The notes under the pieces: generated by a model
What the model was told of the DNA's origin: nothing
Database searches by the model: none
What the model saw: the letters and a program-made list of their open reading frames with translations, nothing else
Shown here: piece after piece, positions 8,826 to 18,649 of the stretch
Layout: each line of letters starts with the position of its first letter
Position numbering within the stretch: position 1 is the stretch's first letter
From: Zoogloea sp.
GTDB taxonomy: Bacteria; Pseudomonadota; Gammaproteobacteria; Burkholderiales; Rhodocyclaceae
Assembly: GCA_016703645.1 (NCBI GenBank)
Contig: JADJBR010000007.1
Span: 1,696,501 to 1,760,500 of the forward strand
Length of the DNA stretch: 64,000 nucleotides
Direction: 5' to 3'
Position numbers and translations under genes: made by a program

Positions 8826-9774
8826 GCTCCCTCTCCCGGGTCTGCTCGACAAAGGCCACGAAGCCCTCCAGTTCGGCCGGCAGGGGCGCGGAGAGTTCAA
8901 TCGCCTGATCGGTCAGCGGATGCCGGAATGCCAGCTTCGCGGCATGCAGGAACATCCGCTTGAGCCCTTCCTTTTCAAGCTGCTTGTTCAACGCAAAATC
9001 GCCGTACTTGTCATCGCCACACAGGGGAAACCCGAGATGGCTGAGATGGACACGGATCTGGTGGGTCCTGCCGGTCTTCAGCTCCACCTCCACGAGGCTG
9101 TAGCCGCTCCAGCGCTTCACCAGGCGAACGATGCTGTGGGCGGGCTTGCCCTCCGGATTCACGCTGACGCGGCGTTCGCCGTTCTCCAGCAGGTATTTGT
9201 GCAGGGCCAGCCTGACGTGCTGTTGCGGATTGAGCCAGCGCCCCGCCACCAGGGTCAGGTAGCGCTTCTGTACCTTGCCTTCGCGCATCATGTCGTGGAG
9301 CACGGTGAGGGCACTGCGCTTCTTGGCGACAATCAACAAGCCCGAGGTCTCCCGGTCGAGTCGATGCACCAGTTCCAGGAATTTCGCCTCCGGACGCTGA
9401 CGGCGCAACTGCTCGATGACGCCGAAGCTGACGCCACTGCCCCCATGCACGGCCAGACCTGCAGGTTTGTCGAGAACCAGCAGGGCCTCATCCTCGAAGA
9501 CGATGTCGAAGGCCTTGCCCACCGGCACCGGAGCCACCGCGCCCTTGTCTGCGAGGCGGATGGGCGGGATGCGCAGCTCGTCACCCTCCTGCAGGCGGTA
9601 GGTCTGATCGACACGCCGACTATTCACCCGCACCTCACCACTGCGCAGGATGCGATAGATGTGGCTCTTGGGCACCCCCTTGCAGATCCGCACCAGGAAG
9701 TTGTCGATGCGTTGCCCCGCACTGCCTTCATCCACGCGGGTATGGCTTACTGCGGGAGCTTTACTCAAGGCCAT
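8818..9774 (-). CDS. rluC: 23S rRNA pseudouridine synthase RluC
   Basis: RluC isomerises specific uridines of 23S rRNA. The 318-residue protein has an N-terminal S4 domain (about 18-70; RIDNFLVRICKGVPKSHIYRILRSGEVRVN), then the RluA-type catalytic motif HRLDRETSGLL (about residue 142, catalytic Asp) and GRTHQIRVHL later. Length and order are normal. It is divergent from rne, an arrangement conserved in proteobacteria. Confidence 0.93.
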   Translation of the reverse strand: MALSKAPAVSHTRVDEGSAGQRIDNFLVRICKGVPKSHIYRILRSGEVRVNSRRVDQTYRLQEGDELRIPPIRLADKGAVAPVPVGKAFDIVFEDEALLVLDKPAGLAVHGGSGVSFGVIEQLRRQRPEAKFLELVHRLDRETSGLLIVAKKRSALTVLHDMMREGKVQKRYLTLVAGRWLNPQQHVRLALHKYLLENGERRVSVNPEGKPAHSIVRLVKRWSGYSLVEVELKTGRTHQIRVHLSHLGFPLCGDDKYGDFALNKQLEKEGLKRMFLHAAKLAFRHPLTDQAIELSAPLPAELEGFVAFVEQTREREHG

Positions 9775-10319
9775 CTTTTTGAAATATACTAATTAACGGT
9801 TTTTTCGGTCCTGATGCGTCGCGCTCACCTGTAGCTGTGTTGTCAGATTTCAACACCGGTCCGCGTCGTCCCAGAGCGACTCAACGCCTGGCTATCCAGC
9901 GCCATCACCGCTCCCGAGAAAACCACAGGAAGGTCCGTCGCCAGACAAAAAGAGGGCGATGGTACTGTATTCGACACTAAACTTGTACCAATTGCGCACT
10001 AGCGCACACGCAGATTGACGGCCCTGAAACCGGGAGCCGCGAAGCACACCAGGCAAGCAGGCCCGAGGTCGCAACGAGAGACGCCGTCGTACCCGTGAGT
10101 ACGCCCCGTCCCGGAATGGCGAGACCAGGCGACGCAGCCGGCACTTCGCAGCCCCCTAGCGTATATCGCGGTTCAGGGTGCAAAAGACGAATCCCGCCAC
10201 CCACTTTAGTTTGTTTCCCCCCGATGAAGGATAGTCGCGAAAACGCCAAACTAAGTCACCGCAGTTAAGCGGGTGGCGCGCTTCGTCCTGCCCGTGTGCC
10301 GCGCGGGAGAAGAAGACGA
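9775..10319. other. intergenic region between rluC and rne
   Basis: These 545 bases hold no convincing gene. Short open frames are present but have neither ribosome sites nor recognisable products. The region should carry both divergent promoters and, on the rne side, a long untranslated leader. Two inverted repeats are visible: TGGTAC/GTACCA around 9960-9990 and a longer one at 10203-10256 (listed separately). In E. coli the rne leader is several hundred bases long and mediates autoregulation; the length here would allow the same. Confidence 0.6.
10203..10256 (+). promoter_or_regulatory. candidate hairpin in the rne 5' leader
   Basis: ACTTTAGTTTG (10203-10213) and CAAACTAAGT (10247-10256) are inverted copies that differ by one extra T. 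They enclose about 33 bases with a C-rich and a purine-rich part. The element ends 64 bases before the rne ATG, where an RNase E-sensitive regulatory structure could lie. Function is inferred. Confidence 0.4.
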
Positions 10320-13313
10320 ATGAAGCGCATGCTCTTCAACGCGACGCAGGCCGAGGAACTCCGCGTTGCCATTGTCGACGGTCAGAAGCTGATTGACCTC
10401 GACATTGAATCGGCCGCAAAGGAACAACGCAAAAGCAACATCTACAAAGCCGTCATTACGCGCATAGAGCCCAGCCTCGAAGCCGCGTTTGTCGACTATG
10501 GCGCCGAGCGCCACGGCTTCCTGCCGTTCAAGGAAATCTCCCGCTCCTACTTTCAGCCTGGCGTGGAAGCCAGCCGTGCCTCCATCAAGGAAGCCCTCAA
10601 GGAAGGCCAGGAGCTGATCGTCCAGGTCGAGAAGGACGAACGGGGTAACAAGGGCGCAGCCCTTACCACCTTCGTTTCCCTGGCCGGCCGTTACCTGGTG
10701 CTGATGCCCAACAACCCCCGCGGCGGCGGTGTATCCCGTCGCGTCGAGGGTGACGAGCGCGCCGAACTGCGTGACGTCATGGACCAGCTCGAAGTGCCCG
10801 GCGGGATGAGCCTGATCGCCCGTACCGCCGCCATCGGCCGCAACGCCGAAGAGCTGCAGTGGGACCTGAACTACCTCCTGCAACTGTGGCGCGCCATCGA
10901 CGGTGCCGCCCAGTCCCAGGAAGGCGCCTTCCTGATCTACCAGGAAGGCAGCCTGGTCATCCGCGCCATCCGCGACTACTTCCAGCCCGACATCGGCGAG
11001 ATCCTGATCGACACCGACGACGTGTACGAGCAGGCGCGCCAGTTCATGGCCCACGTGATGCCGCAGAACGTTAACCGCGTGAAGCGCTACCACGACGACG
11101 TGCCGTTGTTCTCGCGTTTCCAGATCGAGCATCAGATCGAGTCCGCCTACTCGCGCCAGGTCAGCCTGCCCTCCGGCGGCGCCATCGTGATCGACCACAC
11201 CGAGGCCCTGGTCTCCGTGGACGTGAACTCCGGTCGTGCCACCCGTGGTGCCGACATCGAGGAAACCGCCTTCAAGACCAACTGCGAAGCCGCCGACGAG
11301 GTGGCCCGCCAGCTGCGCCTGCGCGACCTGGGCGGCCTGATCGTCATCGACTTCATCGACATGGAGTCCCAGAAGAACCAGCGTGAGGTCGAGAACCGCC
11401 TGCGTGACGCCCTGCGCTACGACCGCGCCCGCGTCCAGACGGGCAAGATCAGCCGCTTCGGCCTGCTCGAACTGTCCCGCCAACGCCTGCGCCCGGCCCT
11501 GGCCGAAACCAGCTATATCCCCTGCCCGCGCTGCAACGGCACCGGCCATATCCGCAGCACCGAATCCTCGGCCCTGCACATCCTGCGCATCCTCGAAGAA
11601 GAGGCGATGAAGGACAACACCGGCGCCCTGCACTGCCAGGTCCCGGTGGACGTCGCCACCTTCCTGCTCAACGAGAAGCGCGACGACATCGCAAAGATCG
11701 AAGTGCGCCACAAGGTCGGCCTGGTGCTGATCCCCAACCGCCACCTCGAAACGCCCCACCACGAAATCATCCGCCTGCGCCACGACCAGCTCAACCAGGA
11801 AGACAGCGTCCTGCCGAGCTACCGCATGGCCACCAAGCCGGCCGACGAATCCTACACCCCGCCGTCGGCCAGCACCGACCGCCCGGTCCGCCAGGAAGCC
11901 GCCGTCAAGGGCATCACACCGGATCAGCCCGCCCCCATCGTGGAAGCGAAGGCCACGCCGGCCCCCGCGCCCGTGCCGGAAAGCCAGCCCGGCCTGCTGG
12001 CACGCATCTTCGCCTTCTTCCGGGGCGAGAAGCAGCCCGAACCCGCCCCGGTCGTCGTCCAGCCGGAAACGCCCCGCCGCGAATCCCGTCCGCGCAACGA
12101 ACGCGGACGTCGTGAAGGTCGCGAGGGCCGTGAAGGTCGTGGTCGCCGTGACGGCCAGCGTGAAGAGCGCGGCGAACGCAGCGACAACCGTGAAGCCCGG
12201 GACAATGGCAATCGCAATGCCTCCGAAGCCCAGACCGAGGCCCGCGAGAAGCCCCAGCGTCAGCGCGGCGAGCGCCAGGAGCGGGAAGGCCGCAACGGCG
12301 AGCGCACGGAGCGTGCCGAACGCACTGACAAGGCGGAACGCGGCGAGCGGAGCGAACGCGGCCGTAACCGCAACGCCCAGGCCCCCAAGCCTGCCGAGAC
12401 CGAAGCCCTCGTGGCCACCGAACAACTGAGCGCCGTTGCGGTCGCTGCTGCCGTCGCCCCCCCGGAGGCGGCGCCTCCCGTCGAAGGCGAAGCGGGCGCC
12501 GAACGCAGCCGCCGCAGCCGTCGTGGTCGTCGCGGCGGACGTCGCAATGACGAGGCCGGCAGCAACGAAGCCGCCGCCCAGGGCGAGCTGGAAATGGGCG
12601 AGCAGGCTCAGGCCCCAGAAGCCACCGAAGCCGCAGCCAGCACGGCTGCCGAGGTGGTCTCTGTCGCCACCGAAGCCGCTGCTCCGGTTCCGGTTCCGGT
12701 TCCGGTAGCCGAGACTGCACCGGCGGAAGCACCCGTGCTTGCCGCAGTGGCGGAGCCGGCAGCGAGCGAATCGACAACCGAAGCGGCACCGACTGCAGCC
12801 GCACCAACTGTAGCTGTGCCGACTCAGGCGGCTGCCGTCGTCCCGGAAGTCGCCCAGGTGGCCCCCGACCTCGACCTCATTGAGCAGGCCGTCGCCGCCA
12901 GCCGTCAGCCCGTCATCGAGCCGGCAGTTGAAGCGCCTGTCACGGCAAGTGTCGTCGAGGAAAGCATTGCGACCCCGGTCGAAGTGGCGCCCCCCACCGT
13001 GGAAGTTGTCGAGGCGACGCCGACTGAGCCCGTCGCCGCCGAGGCTCCGGTGGAAGCATCCGCTCCGGCAGCCCATGCCGAGCCCGACGCATCAAGGAGC
13101 ATAGAGGTCGCCACCAAGGCCGCGTCCGCCCCCATCACACTGCCTGACCTGCAAGCCAGCGGGCTGGTGATGATCGAGACCCGGGCCGAGTCTGTGATCG
13201 CTGCCCAGGCAGCGATTCCTGCAGAGCCATCCCAACCCCTCGGCCGTCGCCGCACCCGCAGTGCCGCACCGGTTGTAGAGGAAGCCCTGGTCCAGGTGGA
13301 AACCCAGAAGTAA
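10320..13313 (+). CDS. rne: ribonuclease E
   Basis: RNase E is the main endonuclease of mRNA decay and rRNA/tRNA processing. The start MKRMLFNATQ at 10320 is the family N-terminus. The 997-residue protein has the S1 domain (about 35-120), the 5'-sensor/RNase H-like part, the DNase I-like catalytic region with VDVNSGRATRG and VIDFIDM (about 300-345), and the Zn-link CPRCNGTGHI near 400. From about residue 510 it becomes disordered: an Arg/Glu-rich block (590-690), expected to bind RNA, then an Ala/Val/Pro/Glu-rich tail with a PVPVPVPV run. Such tails scaffold the degradosome; no partner motif is obvious. A terminator follows 17 bases after the stop. Confidence 0.95.
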   Translation: MKRMLFNATQAEELRVAIVDGQKLIDLDIESAAKEQRKSNIYKAVITRIEPSLEAAFVDYGAERHGFLPFKEISRSYFQPGVEASRASIKEALKEGQELIVQVEKDERGNKGAALTTFVSLAGRYLVLMPNNPRGGGVSRRVEGDERAELRDVMDQLEVPGGMSLIARTAAIGRNAEELQWDLNYLLQLWRAIDGAAQSQEGAFLIYQEGSLVIRAIRDYFQPDIGEILIDTDDVYEQARQFMAHVMPQNVNRVKRYHDDVPLFSRFQIEHQIESAYSRQVSLPSGGAIVIDHTEALVSVDVNSGRATRGADIEETAFKTNCEAADEVARQLRLRDLGGLIVIDFIDMESQKNQREVENRLRDALRYDRARVQTGKISRFGLLELSRQRLRPALAETSYIPCPRCNGTGHIRSTESSALHILRILEEEAMKDNTGALHCQVPVDVATFLLNEKRDDIAKIEVRHKVGLVLIPNRHLETPHHEIIRLRHDQLNQEDSVLPSYRMATKPADESYTPPSASTDRPVRQEAAVKGITPDQPAPIVEAKATPAPAPVPESQPGLLARIFAFFRGEKQPEPAPVVVQPETPRRESRPRNERGRREGREGREGRGRRDGQREERGERSDNREARDNGNRNASEAQTEAREKPQRQRGERQEREGRNGERTERAERTDKAERGERSERGRNRNAQAPKPAETEALVATEQLSAVAVAAAVAPPEAAPPVEGEAGAERSRRSRRGRRGGRRNDEAGSNEAAAQGELEMGEQAQAPEATEAAASTAAEVVSVATEAAAPVPVPVPVAETAPAEAPVLAAVAEPAASESTTEAAPTAAAPTVAVPTQAAAVVPEVAQVAPDLDLIEQAVAASRQPVIEPAVEAPVTASVVEESIATPVEVAPPTVEVVEATPTEPVAAEAPVEASAPAAHAEPDASRSIEVATKAASAPITLPDLQASGLVMIETRAESVIAAQAAIPAEPSQPLGRRRTRSAAPVVEEALVQVETQK

Positions 13314-13330
13314 GCAACAGCACGACAAGC

Positions 13331-13360
13331 AAAAGGCCAGTCCCGTGGGACTGGCCTTTT
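13331..13360. terminator. bidirectional terminator between rne and the phosphatase gene
   Basis: AAAAGGCCAGTCCC-GTGGGACTGGCCTTTT forms a perfect stem flanked by A and T runs, so it can end both rne (+) and the convergent minus-strand transcript. Confidence 0.9.
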
Positions 13361-13396
13361 GCATTGATTCTGCCCCACGAGGGCAGGCCCGATCCA

Positions 13397-13888
13397 TCAG
13401 CTCACCGACTGGCGCCTCCGATTCACCTCCGGAAGGATGTCCTCGATCAGCCCCTGCACCGCATCCTCACACAGGTCGAGGACTGCATCGAAACCCGTGG
13501 CCCCACCATAGTAGGGATCAGGCACATCATCGCGGCGAAACCGGCGGGCAAAACTCATGAACATCCGCACCTTGTGCTTGCAGCCATCGGGAGCCCGGTC
13601 CCGCAGATAGTTGAAATGGTCCCGGTCCATGGCCAATAGCAGGTCAAAATCGGCGTAATCCTTGGGCTGAACCTTGCGCGCCCGCAGCCGCGACAGGTCA
13701 TAGCCCCGCCTGAGCGCAGCCGTCTGCGCCCGGGGATCCGGTGCCTCCCCAGTGTGGTAGCCCTGGGTGCCGGCTGAATCAACACCAACCACCTCCTCCA
13801 GGCCCGACATGGCCAGCCAACGGCGCGCCACGCCCTCAGCCGTGGGTGACCGGCAGATATTGCCGGTGCACACGAACAGTATTTTCAT
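13397..13888 (-). CDS. low-molecular-weight protein-tyrosine phosphatase
   Basis: The 163-residue protein begins MKILFVCTGNICRSPTAEG, the P-loop C-x5-R-S of LMW phosphatases (catalytic Cys about 7, Arg 13), and has the general-acid DPYYGG motif near residue 128. Members dephosphorylate tyrosine in proteins, in bacteria often autophosphorylating kinases of exopolysaccharide export, though no kinase gene is nearby. The ATG at 13888 is chosen because the P-loop must lie at the extreme N-terminus. It is 81 bases downstream of uvrB on the same strand. Confidence 0.93.
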   Translation of the reverse strand: MKILFVCTGNICRSPTAEGVARRWLAMSGLEEVVGVDSAGTQGYHTGEAPDPRAQTAALRRGYDLSRLRARKVQPKDYADFDLLLAMDRDHFNYLRDRAPDGCKHKVRMFMSFARRFRRDDVPDPYYGGATGFDAVLDLCEDAVQGLIEDILPEVNRRRQSVS

Positions 13889-13969
13889 TATGGGTGTCCC
13901 TCCTACCGGTAATTTAAGCAGCCGGCGGGCGGAACGTACAAGCTCAAGGACCAATTTCTTCAGATTCTT

Positions 13970-16048
13970 TCAGTCAGTGACATCGGGTGACGCGGATGCA
14001 TCATGCCCATCTGCTCCAAACGCCTGCTGACGCAGGCGGAAAAGCCTGTCGCGCGCGGAGGCGGCCTTTTCAAACTCCAGGTTGCGAGCGTGCTCCTGCA
14101 TTTCCTTCTCGAGCTGACGGATGGTCTTGGCCAGCGCCTTCTCGTCCAGCACCGCGTACTGGGCACGGGCCTCGTCGGCCTTGACGACAGCATCCCCTGA
14201 ATTTGCATCATAGACACCATCGATGATGTCCTTTATGCGTTTTGTCACGGACTTGGGTGTAATTCCGTTAGCAGCATTGAAGGCTAGCTGCTTTTCGCGA
14301 CGGCGCTCCGTTTCGCCCATGGCCGCCTTCATCGAATCGGTGATACGGTCGGCATAAAGAATCGCCGTGCCATGCAGATGTCGCGCCGCACGGCCGATGG
14401 TCTGAATCAGGGAGCGCTCCGAGCGCAGGAAGCCCTCCTTGTCCGCATCCAGGATGGCCACCAGGGACACCTCCGGAATATCCAGCCCCTCCCGCAAGAG
14501 GTTGATACCCACCAGCACATCGAACTCACCCAAACGCAGATCCCGGATGATTTCCACCCGCTCGACCGTGTCGATATCCGAATGCAGGTAGCGCACCCGG
14601 ATTCCGTTCTCGGCCAGGTACTCGGTCAAATCCTCGGCCAGGCGCTTGGTCAGCACCGTCACCAGGATCCGTTCCTGGACCGCCAGACGCAGCTTGATCT
14701 CGCCCAGCAGATCGTCGACCTGGGTAGTGGCGGGCTTCACGACGATGATCGGATCCACCAGACCGGTAGGGCGTACCACCTGTTCCACCACCTGCCCCTG
14801 GTGCGCCTTCTCGTAGGCGGCCGGTGTCGCGGAAACAAACACGGTCTGGGGCAGCAAGCGCTCGAACTCCTCGAACTTGAGCGGCCGGTTATCCAGTGCG
14901 GACGGCAACCGGAAGCCATACTCCACCAGATTCTCCTTGCGCGAGCGGTCACCTTTGTACATCGCCCCCACCTGTCCGATGGACACGTGGGACTCGTCGA
15001 TGAACATCAGCCCGTCCTTGGGCAGGTAGTCGATCAGGGTCGGCGGCGCATCGCCAGGGTTGCGCCCAGACATGTGACGCGAGTAGTTCTCGATGCCCTT
15101 GCAGAAGCCCAGCTCGTTGAGCATCTCCAGGTCGAAGCGGGTGCGCTGTTCGATGCGCTGGGCCTCCACCAGCTTGCCGGCCTTCTGGAAGGTCTCGATA
15201 CGCAGGCGCAACTCGTCCTTGATGGCCTCGACGGCACGCAACACCGTCGCCCGGGGCGTGACGTAATGGCTGGACGGATAGACGGTGAAGCGGGCGAGCT
15301 TCTGCTTGAGATGACCGGTAAGGGGGTCGAACAGGGTCAGGTGCTCGATCTCGTCGTCGAACATCTCCACCCGCAGGGCGTGCTCCGCACTTTCGGCAGG
15401 AAAGATGTCAATCACGTCACCCCGCACGCGAAAAGTGCCGCGCTTGAAATCCACATCGGCGCGGGTGTACTGCATCGCCACCAGACGCTGCACCAGCTCC
15501 CGATGGACCACCTTCTCGCCCTCCCGCAGATGCAGGACCATGCTGTGATAGTCGCCCGGATCACCGATACCGTAGATGCACGATACCGAGGCCACGATCA
15601 CCACGTCGCGTCGCTCCATCAGGCTCTTGGTGGCCGACAGGCGCATCTGCTCAATGTGCTCGTTGATCGCCGAATCCTTCTCGATGAACAGATCGCGGGA
15701 GGGCACATAGGCCTCCGGCTGGTAGTAATCGTAGTAGCTGACGAAGTACTCCACGGCGTTCTCCGGAAAGAACTCCCGGAACTCGGAATAGAGCTGCGCG
15801 GCCAGGGTCTTGTTATGGGCCAGCACCAGGGCCGGACGCCCGCAGCGGGCAATCACGTTGGCCATGGTGTAGGTCTTGCCGGAGCCGGTCACGCCCAGCA
15901 GGGTCTGGAACATCAGACCGTCGTCGATGCCCTCCACCAGCTTGCGGATCGCCTCCGGCTGGTCGCCGCCAGGCTGGAACGGCTGATGGAGCCGGAACGG
16001 GCTCCCGTCGAAAAGCACTACGCGCCCGCTGTCGGATTGATCGGCCAT
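13970..16048 (-). CDS. uvrB: excinuclease ABC subunit B
   Basis: UvrB is the helicase-like damage verifier of nucleotide excision repair. The 692-residue protein has Walker [14 protein letters not shown] near residue 55, the beta-hairpin [11 protein letters not shown] near 110, DESHVS (motif II) near 355, helicase motifs V-VI ([25 protein letters not shown]), and a C-terminal UVR domain (about 650-685; [25 protein letters not shown]) that contacts UvrC. The ATG at 16048 gives the family start; an upstream extension would run into the aminotransferase promoter region. Confidence 0.97.
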   Translation of the reverse strand: MADQSDSGRVVLFDGSPFRLHQPFQPGGDQPEAIRKLVEGIDDGLMFQTLLGVTGSGKTYTMANVIARCGRPALVLAHNKTLAAQLYSEFREFFPENAVEYFVSYYDYYQPEAYVPSRDLFIEKDSAINEHIEQMRLSATKSLMERRDVVIVASVSCIYGIGDPGDYHSMVLHLREGEKVVHRELVQRLVAMQYTRADVDFKRGTFRVRGDVIDIFPAESAEHALRVEMFDDEIEHLTLFDPLTGHLKQKLARFTVYPSSHYVTPRATVLRAVEAIKDELRLRIETFQKAGKLVEAQRIEQRTRFDLEMLNELGFCKGIENYSRHMSGRNPGDAPPTLIDYLPKDGLMFIDESHVSIGQVGAMYKGDRSRKENLVEYGFRLPSALDNRPLKFEEFERLLPQTVFVSATPAAYEKAHQGQVVEQVVRPTGLVDPIIVVKPATTQVDDLLGEIKLRLAVQERILVTVLTKRLAEDLTEYLAENGIRVRYLHSDIDTVERVEIIRDLRLGEFDVLVGINLLREGLDIPEVSLVAILDADKEGFLRSERSLIQTIGRAARHLHGTAILYADRITDSMKAAMGETERRREKQLAFNAANGITPKSVTKRIKDIIDGVYDANSGDAVVKADEARAQYAVLDEKALAKTIRQLEKEMQEHARNLEFEKAASARDRLFRLRQQAFGADGHDASASPDVTD

Positions 16049-16167
16049 GATAAAATTTCGAATTCCAGTCAGTCGGTGAAGTCCGGACCCAGTTTCGGGC
16101 AACCCCGCATTATCGCCCAGCGGCAAGCACAAAGCGCCCCGCACCCTTCGCCCCTTTTGGAGACCCC

Positions 16168-17376
16168 ATGAGCTCTTCGATCTTTGCTGCGGTGGAAATG
16201 GCCCCCCGCGATCCGATTCTCGGCCTGAATGAAGCCTTCAACGCGGATACCCGCAGCACCAAGGTCAACCTCGGCGTTGGCGTTTACTTCGACGACAACG
16301 GCAAGATCCCCCTGCTCGGCGCCGTCAAGACCGCCGAGAAGGCCCGCCTCGAAGCGGCCCCTCCCCGTGGCTACCAACCCATCGAAGGCCCCGTCGCCTA
16401 CGCCAACGCAGTGCAGAACCTGCTGTTCGGCGCCGACAGCGCCATCATCCGTGACGGCCGCGTCGTCACCGCCCAGGCCCTCGGCGGCACAGGGGCGCTG
16501 CGCATCGGCGGCGACCTGATCAAGCGCGTGGTTCCGAACGCCACTGTTTACATCTCCGACCCCTCCTGGGAAAACCACCGCGCCCTGTTCGAGGCTGCCG
16601 GCTTCCCGGTGGACACCTACCCCTATTACAACCCGGAAACCCGCGGCGCCAACGCCGAGGCGATGATCGCCAAGCTCAACACCCTGCCCGCCGGTTCGGT
16701 GATCGTGCTGCACGCCTGTTGCCACAACCCCACCGGCGCCGACCTCACCGAAGCCCAGTGGGCCGACGTGGTCAAGGCCTGTGCCAACCGTGGCCTGATC
16801 CCCTTCCTCGACATGGCCTACCAGGGCTTCGCTGACGGCATCGAACCCGACGCCGTGGCGGTGAACCTGTTCTCGGCCTCCGGTCTGTCCTTCTTCGTGT
16901 CCAGCTCCTTCTCCAAGAGCTTCTCGCTGTACGGCGAGCGCGTCGGCGCCCTGTCCATCGTCACCCAAAGCAAGGACGAGTCCGCCCGCGTACTGTCCCA
17001 GCTCAAGCGCGTGATCCGCACCAACTACTCCAACCCGCCGATCCACGGTGGCGCGATTGTTGCCGCCGTCCTGTCCACCCCGGCCCTGCGCCAGGAGTGG
17101 GAAACCGAGCTGGCCGGCATGCGTGACCGCATCCGCGCCATGCGCACCGGCCTGGTCGAACAGCTGGCAGCCCGCAAGGTGGATCAGGACTTCTCCTTCG
17201 TGATCAAGCAGCGGGGCATGTTCTCCTACACCGGCCTCACCACCGCCCAAGTGGAGCGCATGAAGGACGAGTTCGGCATCTACGCCGTCGGCACCGGCCG
17301 CATCTGCCTGGCTGCGCTGAACACCAAGAACCTCGACTACGTGGCTGACGCCATTGCAGCCGTGATCAAAGCCTGA
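16168..17376 (+). CDS. aromatic amino acid / aspartate aminotransferase
   Basis: This 402-residue class I PLP enzyme interconverts aspartate or aromatic amino acids with their keto acids. It shows [11 protein letters not shown]-like start ([15 protein letters not shown]), HACCHNPTG (about 182-190), [10 protein letters not shown], the PLP lysine in [16 protein letters not shown] (about 247-260) and the substrate arginine near the C-terminus ([11 protein letters not shown]). Length and motifs match the TyrB/AspC subfamily; which substrate dominates cannot be read from sequence. GGAGACCCC precedes the ATG. It is divergent from uvrB. Confidence 0.92.
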   Translation: MSSSIFAAVEMAPRDPILGLNEAFNADTRSTKVNLGVGVYFDDNGKIPLLGAVKTAEKARLEAAPPRGYQPIEGPVAYANAVQNLLFGADSAIIRDGRVVTAQALGGTGALRIGGDLIKRVVPNATVYISDPSWENHRALFEAAGFPVDTYPYYNPETRGANAEAMIAKLNTLPAGSVIVLHACCHNPTGADLTEAQWADVVKACANRGLIPFLDMAYQGFADGIEPDAVAVNLFSASGLSFFVSSSFSKSFSLYGERVGALSIVTQSKDESARVLSQLKRVIRTNYSNPPIHGGAIVAAVLSTPALRQEWETELAGMRDRIRAMRTGLVEQLAARKVDQDFSFVIKQRGMFSYTGLTTAQVERMKDEFGIYAVGTGRICLAALNTKNLDYVADAIAAVIKA

Positions 17377-17427
17377 CCGTCGCTGCGCCGATCTCGGTCG
17401 ATGGTGTAAAAAATCACGCTTCCAGCC

Positions 17428-17456
17428 TTGACGCCATCGACCTTCGAAACTAGAAT
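17428..17456 (+). promoter_or_regulatory. promoter of the first tRNA-Asn gene
   Basis: TTGACG (17428-17433), a 17-base spacer and TAGAAT (17451-17456) lie 12 bases before the tRNA 5' end, a typical strong sigma-70 layout. Confidence 0.8.
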
Positions 17457-17468
17457 GCGCGCCTCTGT

Positions 17469-17544
17469 TCCTCGATAGCTCAGTCGGTAGAGCGCCGGAC
17501 TGTTAATCCGTAGGTCCCTGGTTCGAGCCCAGGTCGAGGAGCCA
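17469..17544 (+). tRNA. tRNA-Asn (GTT)
   Basis: The 76-base gene folds as a cloverleaf: acceptor strands TCCTCGA/TCGAGGA with discriminator G and an encoded CCA, anticodon loop CTGTTAA with anticodon GTT, and T-arm GGTTCGAGCC. It is identical to the copy at 17890. Confidence 0.97.
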
Positions 17545-17551
17545 AAGATCC

Positions 17552-17593
17552 AAGCAAGAGGCCAACCCTTTCAGGGTTGGCCTCTTGCTTTTT
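17552..17593 (+). terminator. terminator after first tRNA-Asn
   Basis: AAGCAAGAGGCCAACCCT and AGGGTTGGCCTCTTGCTT are inverted repeats with a short loop, followed by a T run. The stem is unusually long (about 18 pairs). Confidence 0.92.
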
Positions 17594-17848
17594 CCTGCTC
17601 GTCCGCAAGATCGCCCCGTCCGCCATGGCCGCTCACGAAACGACGACCGCACCCGAAGCCGCGGATTCCACCCCCTCCAAGACAAGAGCCCACAGACGAG
17701 GGGCAGAACGCACTTTGGCGGCTTCAAGCCGCAGGGAAAACAATGGCAAGACCTGCGCACCCGCCGCCCGCCATCTTTACGACAGACACAGGACGATCAA
17801 CTGACCCGGGCCCGCAAGCTTGAGAAGCGACACGGCGCCCCAACCATG
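17594..17848. other. spacer between the tRNA-Asn genes, no gene seen
   Basis: Between the first tRNA's terminator and the second tRNA's promoter I see no supported coding region, repeat or RNA. Short open frames here overlap the tRNA genes or lack ribosome sites. Confidence 0.6.
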
Positions 17849-17877
17849 TTGACTGAAAGGAGCTCCATGTCTATAAT
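17849..17877 (+). promoter_or_regulatory. promoter of the second tRNA-Asn gene
   Basis: TTGACT (17849-17854), a 17-base spacer and the consensus TATAAT (17872-17877) end 12 bases before the tRNA 5' end. Confidence 0.88.
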
Positions 17878-17889
17878 TCTCGACTCAAT

Positions 17890-17965
17890 TCCTCGATAGC
17901 TCAGTCGGTAGAGCGCCGGACTGTTAATCCGTAGGTCCCTGGTTCGAGCCCAGGTCGAGGAGCCA
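17890..17965 (+). tRNA. tRNA-Asn (GTT), second identical copy
   Basis: All 76 bases, including the encoded CCA, match the copy at 17469. It has its own promoter and terminator, which differ in sequence from those of the first copy, so the tRNA body alone is the conserved duplicate. Confidence 0.97.
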
Positions 17966-17973
17966 AGACAAGC

Positions 17974-18006
17974 AAAGGGCCAACCCGTAAAGGGCTGGCC
18001 CTTTTG
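17974..18006 (+). terminator. terminator after second tRNA-Asn
   Basis: AAAGGGCCAACCC-GTAA-AGGGCTGGCCCTTTT forms a strong stem with one mismatch and a T-rich tail. Confidence 0.88.
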
Positions 18007-18131
18007 TTTTGCGCCTCCCAGCGGCACGCGGCCTGCCTTGCGCGGGCGGCTAGGCTGGGGCATCCTTCTCCGGATTCCCGCACCAAGGAGCGAAGACTCT
18101 CCGTGCCCCTCCCTCAGGACCCGCGCTTGCA

Positions 18132-18645
18132 ATGATCCGCTTCCTTCTCGTCTTCATGCTTCTGCTGCCCGTCCTGATGGTGCTGGAGCTCACCGCACCG
18201 GCCCAGCAGTGGTTTGTCCTCCCTTGGACATCGCTACTCACCAGGATCACCGCCTTTCTCCTGAGCGCCTTCGACGCCAATGCCATGTCTTACGGCAAGA
18301 TCCTGTTGGACACACGGAGCGGTATAGGCGTCTCTGTGGAGGCAGGCTGCAACGGCGTCGAAGCCTGCCTCATCCTGCTTGCCGCCATGCTTGCCTATCC
18401 GGCACCGTGGAAGCTCAAACTGCTGGGCATACTCGGTGGCCGTGCAGGCCGTGAATGTCCTGCGAGTCATCTCCCTGTTTTATCTCGCAAGATGGGACAA
18501 GGATTTCTTTGAGTTTGCCCACCTGTATTTGTGGCAGGCCCTGATCATGCTGGACGTGCTGATCGTATGGTTGGTCTGGATCCGTATCGTGGCGCAGCGG
18601 ACGTTTCCCCCCCCCCCTTCCACACCCTTGGTTGCCGGAGCCTGA
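18132..18645 (+). pseudogene. xrtH: exosortase H, frameshifted
   Basis: Exosortases are polytopic membrane transpeptidase-like enzymes that process C-terminal sorting tags; the H type pairs with IPTLxxWG-CTERM tags. From the ATG at 18132 one frame encodes the first half, with the catalytic cysteine in EAGCNGVEA (about residue 78). Around 18430-18445 the homology moves to the +1 frame, which supplies AVQAVNVLRVISLFYL (catalytic Arg) and FEFAHLYLWQALIMLDV (catalytic His) and ends at 18645. The unshifted frame stops at 18512 without Arg or His. Against the family pattern from memory about eight bases are missing after LLGIL, so this looks like a small deletion rather than a single-base read error. 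An 11-C run lies near the 3' end. Confidence 0.82.
18607..18617 (+). repeat. C11 homopolymer in the xrtH 3' end
   Basis: Eleven consecutive C lie 26 bases before the xrtH stop (after the shift). They encode prolines, and a length change would alter only the last residues and the stop position relative to the next gene's start at 18650. Confidence 0.9.
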
Positions 18646-18649
18646 GACC

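Noticed and set aside
12675-12705. A short CCGGTT repeat in rne
   Set aside because: It is just the Pro-Val run in the disordered tail of RNase E and shows no sign of being mobile or regulatory.
10251-13076. A 941-codon open frame antisense to rne
   Set aside because: Gly/Val/Ala-rich translation mirrors the GC-rich rne codons; no ribosome site or known domain. It is a frame shadow.
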